Assembly (NCBI RefSeq): GCF_003387535.1 | Contig: NZ_QUNR01000003.1 | Coordinates: 372,001 to 436,000 of the forward strand | Source: Paraperlucidibaca baekdonensis | Lineage (GTDB): Bacteria; Pseudomonadota; Gammaproteobacteria; Pseudomonadales; Moraxellaceae | Length of the DNA: 64,000 nt | Reading direction: 5' to 3' | Position numbers and translations under genes: made by a program | The notes under the pieces: model-generated | What the model was told of the DNA's origin: nothing | Databases searched by the model: none | Seen by the model: the letters and a program-made list of their open reading frames with translations, nothing else | In this document: one piece after another, positions 58,271-64,000 of the stretch | Position numbering within the stretch: position 1 is the first letter of the stretch | Layout of the letters: the number at the start of each line of letters is the position of its first letter

Positions 58271-60162
58271 AAATACTGATGCCATTGCAGGCTAAACGTG
58301 GTCAAGGCATTGGCTCGCCATTCGCGATTTAGGCCGACTGAGATGGCCTGATTGGCGGCAACATTCCATTGCACGGCGCTTCGCAGTTCGTGATCCAGGC
58401 GCGCTGCGGGTAGTGCATAGAGCGAGCGGGTCTCGACCAGCCAGCGCCAATTAGCCGCTCCTTGACTTGCGTAACTGCCGGTGCAGCCGGCGCGCACGCC
58501 GGTGGCGGCCTCCCAGCCATCGCTAAGTGCTGCGCCACCTTGCAAATGACTGTGCGATTGGCTAAAGCAGAGGGTTTTGCCTAACGCCACGCTGATACCA
58601 CCGCCCCCTTCGAGCGTGGTTGCCGAATGTCGCGTTGGGCCGGCCTCATCGCTTAAGCGGCGATCGAGCCCCAGGCGCACCGACCACGATAGCGGCGTGC
58701 TGAGTGCGTTGATGGGCGCAAGCGAGTCGATGCCGACCACCGTGAGCTGTTCGATGCTGAGGCCGTCGCGGTCGGCACGCAGTTGGCCGGTTAAAAAGTC
58801 GATGCGCGCGCCGGCGCGATAGCCCACGGTGCTGTCGAGCCAGTCGTGGTAGGCCGGACGAATAGCTAGGGTGGTGAAGGTTTGATGGTCATAGCCGCCA
58901 CCGACGCTGATGCGCGCGGTGCCATGACCTTGACTGGGGTCATGGTGTGGGCGTTGTGGCGTGACGCGCTGAGGCGGCACGTCGATGACCGCACGGGCGG
59001 TGAGTAGTTGGCGTAGCTGCGCGGGGGCGTCTGCTGTGGCTTTGCGGTTCACATGGCGGGCGTATAAGTCGTCATAGGCCACTTCAAGCGCGCGGGCGCG
59101 TTGCAGCGGCGTGAGCGCCTGCGTGGCGTTTGTAGCGCTCGTAGCGTTGTGGCTGAGCTTGGCGGCGGCAGCATTGGTCATGGCGTCGTTGCGCGCTAGG
59201 CTGGCGCGTAGTTGCGTGCCGCTCGCCGCGCGCCACGTCACGCGCTTGAGCAGGCCATCGGTGGCGAGTACGGCGCGCACGGTATCGGTGGGGATGGCGG
59301 CGACTGGAAACTGCGATTGCAGATCGAGCCCGTCGCGGGCCATCTCGATAAGCCCGAGCAGCTCATAGCTGCAATTGCGACTGAGAAAATAATACGGCGA
59401 GGTTATGCCGCGCCAATCCCAAAATACCAAGAGCATTTGCCGGACTTCGGCCGGCGTGAGGGCGAGCTCGTACTCCCATAAGTCGCGGCTTTCCCAGTCG
59501 TTGTATTCCTTCACTTTTTCATAATACGGCAGCAAAGAATACGCGCCGGGATAGCCGCCGGTAAGGCCTTTTACGGCGAACTCTAAGCCATTGCTGGTGT
59601 TGGTTTGCGCGGAATAATTGATGGCGTAAGACAGCAAGCGAGTGTCGTCATGTTGACTGGCGGCATCGATGCGCAGCAGCGTGTGGCCAAACATCGATGA
59701 CGGATTATTTAAGTAGTCGCTGGCAAATACGAGGGTGGCTTGCGAGGCATCGAGACCCTTGAGCCAGGTGTTGAGCTCGGCGCAGTCAGGCCTTGGCCAG
59801 TGGGCCGCGAGGTCGGGGCGCTGTTGGCTCAGCCAGGCGTGGCGACCGGGGTAGCGGCAACTGGCATCAGGTTCGTTGGCGAGTGCCGTGAGCGTGGCGC
59901 GAAGCTCGGCGAGCGCATCTTCGGCGCCTGTTGGGCTGAGAAAAAAGCCATTGAGGGTGACCGGGCTTGCGTAGTCTGCCGATTGCGGTGATGCATCGCG
60001 CAATAAGCGTTGCCAATAGGGTGTGCTGGCTAGCGCTTCTAGGCTGGGGAGGGGGCTTACACGGTGGTGTTGCGCCTGCGCGGCGGGCAACAGGCAAAGC
60101 ATCAGCCCCGAAATAAAAGAACCCCGCCGAAGCAGGGTTCTCATGACGCTAGCGAGACTCAC
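58267..60162 (-). CDS. DUF4105 (Lnb N-terminal periplasmic domain) protein with beta-barrel-like C-terminus
   Basis: Envelope protein of unknown function. The 631-aa precursor has a signal peptide (cleavage near AQA, residue 30), a DUF4105 domain (about 60-330) and a C-terminal part (about 410-631) of alternating short strands ending in phenylalanine, as outer-membrane barrels do. Conserved-looking residues H160 in SSMFGHTLLRID and C264 in SRNCSYELL suggest a Cys-His active site of the papain/NlpC type; C102 and C127 may form a disulfide. From memory, the family includes Lnb, a lipoprotein N-acyltransferase of Bacteroides. GTG 60162 overlaps the DUF3015 stop (GTGA); ATG 60144 is an alternative. 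Confidence 0.82.
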   Translation of the reverse strand: MSLASVMRTLLRRGSFISGLMLCLLPAAQAQHHRVSPLPSLEALASTPYWQRLLRDASPQSADYASPVTLNGFFLSPTGAEDALAELRATLTALANEPDASCRYPGRHAWLSQQRPDLAAHWPRPDCAELNTWLKGLDASQATLVFASDYLNNPSSMFGHTLLRIDAASQHDDTRLLSYAINYSAQTNTSNGLEFAVKGLTGGYPGAYSLLPYYEKVKEYNDWESRDLWEYELALTPAEVRQMLLVFWDWRGITSPYYFLSRNCSYELLGLIEMARDGLDLQSQFPVAAIPTDTVRAVLATDGLLKRVTWRAASGTQLRASLARNDAMTNAAAAKLSHNATSATNATQALTPLQRARALEVAYDDLYARHVNRKATADAPAQLRQLLTARAVIDVPPQRVTPQRPHHDPSQGHGTARISVGGGYDHQTFTTLAIRPAYHDWLDSTVGYRAGARIDFLTGQLRADRDGLSIEQLTVVGIDSLAPINALSTPLSWSVRLGLDRRLSDEAGPTRHSATTLEGGGGISVALGKTLCFSQSHSHLQGGAALSDGWEAATGVRAGCTGSYASQGAANWRWLVETRSLYALPAARLDHELRSAVQWNVAANQAISVGLNREWRANALTTFSLQWHQYF

Positions 60163-60647
60163 GCTTTCACGTAGCCTGCTAAGGTGCTGTCGGCTGCCAT
60201 GACGCCATTGAGGGCATCGAGGACTTGGCCGGCGGTGACATTTTCTGGCGCGAAAATAGTGCCGAAGTGCGTGCGTGTGGCTTGGAAAAACGCCGGTTTA
60301 TCGGTGGCTGGCACGCCCATCAAGTCGGCGAGCACATTGAGGCTTTCGCCTTCGCCAACCGACATATCGCGAGCGAGTTTTTCAATGTTGGAGCCGGTGT
60401 ACATGGTTAAGCGCACGCGTGAGGTGATCACGCCACTTTGTTGGCAGCCTAATGTGCCAGTGGAAATACCAAAGGTTTGGTTACCAAACGTGCCGTTCGT
60501 TGTAGCGGCGAGGACTTTAGGAATTAAGCCTGATTGGCCTGCCCACAGAATCGTACCCACACCACAACCAACATCTTGGTCAGCGGAAGCGACGGTGCTC
60601 ATCGAGCCCATGCCGGCCATTAAGGCCACGGCGAGTAATTTTTTCAT
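60159..60647 (-). CDS. DUF3015 family secreted protein
   Basis: Small periplasmic or surface protein of unknown function. ATG 60647 with GAGGGG at good spacing gives 162 aa; a longer frame to 60674 is rejected. A signal peptide ends at SA (residue 22). The mature protein has the family pattern GCGVGTILWAGQSGL and ATTNGTFGNQTFGISTGTLGC, with C28 and C68 as a likely disulfide. The C-terminal half is helical and resembles a small bundle. The stop overlaps the DUF4105 start (GTGA), so both are made from one message. A TACACT -10-like box lies about 60 nt upstream (60707-60712). Confidence 0.85.
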   Translation of the reverse strand: MKKLLAVALMAGMGSMSTVASADQDVGCGVGTILWAGQSGLIPKVLAATTNGTFGNQTFGISTGTLGCQQSGVITSRVRLTMYTGSNIEKLARDMSVGEGESLNVLADLMGVPATDKPAFFQATRTHFGTIFAPENVTAGQVLDALNGVMAADSTLAGYVKA

Positions 60648-60808
60648 GTCATACCCCTCAATCATTGAGAACATGCCTGCTGGTCAAGCAACCAGCGACG
60701 CCATGGAGTGTACCCCGATTGTTCATGCACAAAACAAGACGCTTGTTTGATTTCTAGACAAACGGCAGCGGTGTTTTTTGTCCACGGTTTAGCTTCTTTT
60801 TATCTGCC

Positions 60809-60836
60809 CTTGAGATTTTCGTAATCGACCTTATAT
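60809..60836 (+). promoter_or_regulatory. sigma-32-type heat-shock promoter for htpG
   Basis: CTTGAGA (60809-60815; 6 of 7 to CTTGAAA) and CCTTATAT (60829-60836; 6 of 8 to CCCCATNT) with a 13-nt spacer, about 90 nt before the htpG ATG. TTGAGA with TATATC could also serve sigma-70. Confidence 0.55.
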
Positions 60837-60929
60837 CTAAAGCAATCGCTCACGTGCATGAGCGCGCAACTATTCTCTGTGCTTTGTAATGGCCCCGCCA
60901 CAAAGCGCTCACCTAAACCAGGAGCTGCC

Positions 60930-62831
60930 ATGACTGCCGCCACCGATAAACCCGCCGCTGATAAAAAAGAAACCCGTGGCTTTGAGGCCGAAGTCTCGAA
61001 ACTGCTGCATTTGATGATCCACTCGATGTATTCCAATCCGGAAATTTTCCTCCGCGAGTTGGTCTCTAACGCCTCCGATGCCGCCGATAAACTGCGCTTT
61101 GAAGCACTCTCCAAGCCTGAGTTACTGGGCGATGACAGCGAGCTGGGCATTTGGATCAGTGTCGATCCTGAGGCCAAAACGCTGACGCTGCGCGATAACG
61201 GCATTGGCATGAGCCGCGATGAAGTGGTGGCCAACCTCGGCACTATTGCGCGCTCGGGCACCAGCGAGTTCATGAAAAACTTAAGCGGCGATGAGAAAAA
61301 AGACAGCCAGCTCATTGGGCAGTTTGGTGTGGGCTTTTACTCGGCGTTTGTGGCGGCGGAGCGCGTGGTATTGACCACGCGTCGTGCCGATGCCGCCAGC
61401 CATGAAGCGGTGCGCTGGGAGTCTGAGGGCACCGGCGAGTTTACCGTGGAGTCCATTGAGCAGGCCGAGCGTGGCACCAGCATCACCTTGCATTTGCGCG
61501 AGTCGGCGCAAGAGTTTGCCGAAGCGTTCCGTGTGCGCAGCATCATCAACAAATACGCCGAGCACATTGCGCTGCCCGTGCACCTGCTGCAAAAAGCCGA
61601 GAAAGATGACGAGGCCGATAGCTGGGAAGTGGTGAATCAGGCGAAAGCCTTGTGGACTCGCCCGCGCACCGAAGTTAGCGACGAGGATTATCAGGCCTTT
61701 TACAAACACGTGGGCCACGACTACGAGAATCCACTGAGCTGGAGCCACAACAAGGTCGAAGGCAAGCTCGAATACACCTCATTGCTGTTTGTGCCCGGTC
61801 GTGCGCCGTTTGATTTGTATCAGCGCGATGGCGCGCGCGGCCTCAAGCTCTATGTGCAACGCGTGTTTATCCGCGATGATGCCGAGCAGTTTTTGCCGCT
61901 CTATCTACGCTTCATTAAAGGCATCGTCGATTCCAACGACCTGCCATTGAATGTCTCGCGTGAGCTGCTGCAATCATCCGATATTATTGATTCGATGAAA
62001 GCCGCGCTCACCAAGCGCAGCCTCGATATGCTCAGCAAGCTCGCAGGCGACCCGGAAAAATACGCGACTTTCTACGCCGCCTTTGGCCAAGTGTTGAAAG
62101 AAGGCTTGGCGGAAGATTTTGCCAACAAAGACAAAATTGCCGGCCTGCTGCGCTTTGCGTCGAGCACCACAGGCGAGGGCAAGGCCGAGGTGTCATTAGC
62201 CGATTACATTGGCCGCATGAAAGAGGGCCAAGACACGATTTACTACGTCACCGCCGAAAATTATGTGACCGCCGCCAACAGCCCACATTTGGAGCTATTC
62301 CGCAAAAAAGGCGTGGAAGTGTTGTTGCTCACCGATCGTATTGATGAATGGATGATGAGCCATCTCACCGAGTTCGACGGCAAGAAGTTCCAGCATATTG
62401 GCAAGGGCGAGGTCGATCTCAGTGCTATTGCCGGCGAAGGCAATGAGCCCGAAGTCAGCGAGGCCGATACCAAACAAGCCGAAGCGCTGGTTGAGCGTCT
62501 GCAAAAAGCCTTGAGCGAGCGTGTGAAAAGCGTGCGTACCACCACGCGTCTGAGCGAGTCGCCCACGTGTTTGGTGCTCGATTCATTCGATCCCGGCTTC
62601 CAAATGCGCCAGTTGATGGAGGCGGCGGGGCAAAAAATGCCCGAGGTGAAGCCAATTTTAGAAATTAACCCCGGTCATAAGCTCATTAACCGTTTGGCTG
62701 AAGAGGCCGATAGCGCGCGCTTCAGCGACTTAGCGCTTGTTCTCTTAGATCAAGCGGCATTGGCTGAGGGCGCTCAGCTCGATGATCCCGCCGCTTATGT
62801 GCGCCGCGTGCAGCGCTTGCTAAACGCTTAA
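60930..62831 (+). CDS. htpG: molecular chaperone HtpG (Hsp90)
   Basis: ATP-dependent Hsp90 chaperone of the cytosol. ATG 60930 with CAGGAG upstream gives 633 aa (E. coli 624); a frame 24 codons longer is rejected. The GHKL ATPase domain shows [30 protein letters not shown] and [12 protein letters not shown]; the middle domain shows [13 protein letters not shown] and [12 protein letters not shown]; the C-terminal dimerisation domain follows. A heat-shock type promoter lies upstream in a 280-nt gap that otherwise holds only a short hairpin near 60732-60748. Two hairpins follow the gene. Confidence 0.97.
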   Translation: MTAATDKPAADKKETRGFEAEVSKLLHLMIHSMYSNPEIFLRELVSNASDAADKLRFEALSKPELLGDDSELGIWISVDPEAKTLTLRDNGIGMSRDEVVANLGTIARSGTSEFMKNLSGDEKKDSQLIGQFGVGFYSAFVAAERVVLTTRRADAASHEAVRWESEGTGEFTVESIEQAERGTSITLHLRESAQEFAEAFRVRSIINKYAEHIALPVHLLQKAEKDDEADSWEVVNQAKALWTRPRTEVSDEDYQAFYKHVGHDYENPLSWSHNKVEGKLEYTSLLFVPGRAPFDLYQRDGARGLKLYVQRVFIRDDAEQFLPLYLRFIKGIVDSNDLPLNVSRELLQSSDIIDSMKAALTKRSLDMLSKLAGDPEKYATFYAAFGQVLKEGLAEDFANKDKIAGLLRFASSTTGEGKAEVSLADYIGRMKEGQDTIYYVTAENYVTAANSPHLELFRKKGVEVLLLTDRIDEWMMSHLTEFDGKKFQHIGKGEVDLSAIAGEGNEPEVSEADTKQAEALVERLQKALSERVKSVRTTTRLSESPTCLVLDSFDPGFQMRQLMEAAGQKMPEVKPILEINPGHKLINRLAEEADSARFSDLALVLLDQAALAEGAQLDDPAAYVRRVQRLLNA

Positions 62832-62839
62832 GCTCAGAG

Positions 62840-62873
62840 ATTCTGACGGATCGTCCGACAGAATTCGGTTTTT
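62840..62873 (+). terminator. first hairpin after htpG
   Basis: ATTCTGACGGA / TCCGACAGAAT (10 of 11 pairs) around a TCG loop, then TCGGTTTTTG. Likely an intrinsic terminator or a 3' stabilising structure, 9 nt after the htpG stop. Confidence 0.6.
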
Positions 62874-62875
62874 GC

Positions 62876-62912
62876 AAAAAGGGCATGGGTATACTCCTCA
62901 TGCCCTTTTTTT
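62876..62912. terminator. second terminator between htpG and gpsA
   Basis: AAAAAGGGCATG / CATGCCCTTTTT stem with an 11-nt loop and flanking A- and T-runs. Directly behind the first hairpin, making a tandem arrangement. Confidence 0.85.
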
Positions 62913-62955
62913 ATGTACAGTGCTTTTCTTCACGGGCGCTTGTTGAGGATTTTTT

Positions 62956-63984
62956 ATGTCGACGCTTCGAGTCGCTGTGTTAGGTGGCGGTAGCTTTGGT
63001 ACCGTTATCGCGAACTTAGCCGCCAGCAATGGCCATGCCACCACGCTTTGGTTGCGTGACCCCGAGCAGCTTGCCGATATGCGCGCCAGCCATGAAAACA
63101 CGCGGTATTTGCCGGGCTTTGCGTTGTCTCCAGAGCTTAAGTTTAGCGACGATTTATTGGCCACTGTGGCTGCTGCCGATCTGATTTTTGTGTCGATTCC
63201 CAGTAAGGCATTTCGCGCCGTGGTGACTGCCGCCAAGCCGGCATTTCGGCCCGATCATATGTTGGTGAGCACCACCAAAGGCGTGGAAAAAGATAGCTTT
63301 GCGCTGATGAGTGAGATCTTGCGTGAGGCCTCGGGTTTAGAGCGCATTGGCGTGATTAGCGGGCCAAACCTTGCCAAAGAGATTATGGCCAAGCAAATTG
63401 CCGGCACTGTGGTGGCGAGTGCCGATGAGTCGCTACGCGATGCTGTGCATGAAACGTTGTCATGCACTTTTTTTCGCGTCTTTGCCAATACCGATGTCTA
63501 TGGCGTGGAGCTCAGCGGCGCGCTGAAAAATATTTATGCGGTGGCCTCGGGTATTGCGGCAGCGCATAAGCTCGGCGAAAACACGCGAGCCATGCTGCTG
63601 ACACGCTCGCTGGCCGAGATGAGCCGATTTGCTGTGCACCTGGGTGCTAATCCGCTGACTTTTTTGGGCTTGGCTGGGGTCGGTGATTTGCTCGCCACGT
63701 GCTCGTCGTCATTGAGCCGGAACTACCAAGTCGGCTTTGCGATTGGCTCGGGTCAGAGCTTGGAAGAAATTGTTGAGGATTTGGAACAAACGGCCGAGGG
63801 CATCAATACCATTCACACGGTGAAGCACAAAGCCGATGCCATGGGCATCCGGATGCCGCTGGTCAACGGCTTATATGATGTGATTTACAACGGTAAAAGT
63901 CTCTATGACGTGGTGCTGGCCATGATGCTCGCCAGCCAAAGTAGTGATGTGGAGTTTGTCCTGCCCAAGCCCGGTGAGGAATAA
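62956..63984 (+). CDS. gpsA: glycerol-3-phosphate dehydrogenase [NAD(P)+]
   Basis: Reduces dihydroxyacetone phosphate to sn-glycerol-3-phosphate, the backbone used by PlsB. The 342-aa protein has the cofactor motif VLGGGSFGTVIANLA at 8-22 (a GGGSFG variant of the usual GAGSWG), ISGPNLAKEI in the middle, and the substrate domain with GALKNIYAVASG carrying the catalytic lysine, GDLLATC and the C-terminal regulatory part. TGAGGA precedes the ATG. It begins after a double terminator, so it needs its own promoter, which I could not assign. A further gene starts 4 nt after its stop. Confidence 0.96.
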   Translation: MSTLRVAVLGGGSFGTVIANLAASNGHATTLWLRDPEQLADMRASHENTRYLPGFALSPELKFSDDLLATVAAADLIFVSIPSKAFRAVVTAAKPAFRPDHMLVSTTKGVEKDSFALMSEILREASGLERIGVISGPNLAKEIMAKQIAGTVVASADESLRDAVHETLSCTFFRVFANTDVYGVELSGALKNIYAVASGIAAAHKLGENTRAMLLTRSLAEMSRFAVHLGANPLTFLGLAGVGDLLATCSSSLSRNYQVGFAIGSGQSLEEIVEDLEQTAEGINTIHTVKHKADAMGIRMPLVNGLYDVIYNGKSLYDVVLAMMLASQSSDVEFVLPKPGEE

Positions 63985-63987
63985 GCC

Positions 63988-64000
63988 ATGCGTTTGTATT
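63988..64000 (+). CDS. start of a further gene, truncated by window end
   Basis: ATG at 63988 begins MRLY, with GAGGA about 8 nt upstream, inside the end of gpsA. Only four codons are present. The start is compatible with sixA (phosphohistidine phosphatase), which often follows gpsA in gammaproteobacteria and begins similarly, but this is a guess from context. Confidence 0.45.

Overview
This window is a chromosomal segment of a gammaproteobacterium, most likely from the Pseudomonadales/Oceanospirillales side of the class. The evidence is the gene order: the envelope/replication cluster cdsA-dxr-rseP-bamA-skp-lpxD-fabZ-lpxA-lpxB-rnhB-dnaE-accA-tilS; an adjacent fabA-fabB pair; and gltA divergent from one long TCA series, sdhCDAB-sucAB-lpdA-sucCD, with lpdA inside it as in Pseudomonas. 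The genus cannot be fixed from the sequence alone. Base composition looks evenly moderate-to-high GC. No tRNA, rRNA, insertion sequence, prophage or CRISPR array was seen.

Layout. 1-16052 (+): isoprenoid, phospholipid and lipid A synthesis, outer-membrane assembly, replication (dnaE, rnhB), then accA-tilS. 16096-19477 (-): an EthA-like Baeyer-Villiger monooxygenase, then fabB-fabA. 19699-23958 (+): the late cytochrome c maturation genes ccmFGHI. 24047-30758 (+): adk, hemH, and a chain of five overlapping genes (yoaA-tsaB-thioesterase-uppP-rsmJ). 30787-41389: a lipid-rich stretch with frequent strand switches: plsB(-), tesB(+), patatin lipase(-), a heme/metal ABC permease-ATPase pair(+), then a MaoC hydratase and FabG4-type reductase(-) divergent from a thiolase(+). 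41512-43602: an FKBP lipoprotein(-), a beta-hydroxyacid dehydrogenase(-) and bfd(+). 43612-56573: gltA(-) and the TCA series(+). 56693-64000: an alpha/beta hydrolase(+), slyD(-), a DUF3015-DUF4105 pair(-), htpG(+), gpsA(+) and the first codons of a further gene.

How the genes work together. The first third is core envelope biogenesis: fatty acid synthesis (accA, fabZ, fabA, fabB) supplies lipid A (lpxA, lpxD, lpxB) and phospholipid (plsB, gpsA, cdsA), while BamA, Skp and RseP handle outer-membrane proteins and envelope stress. The TCA block, cytochrome c maturation and ferrochelatase indicate an aerobic respiratory organism.

Most of the window is ordinary housekeeping. The parts most worth a second look are: the mycobacterium-like fabG4-htdX-fadA2 arrangement, whose MaoC protein carries a histone-like Lys/Ala/Pro tail; the EthA-like monooxygenase with a perfect palindrome inside its likely promoter; the coupled DUF3015-DUF4105 envelope pair; an operator-like inverted repeat in the bfd promoter; and structured RNA elements around sucA and lpdA. 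Several start sites were corrected from the longest reading frame using Shine-Dalgarno spacing and family N-termini. All promoter and terminator calls were made by eye.
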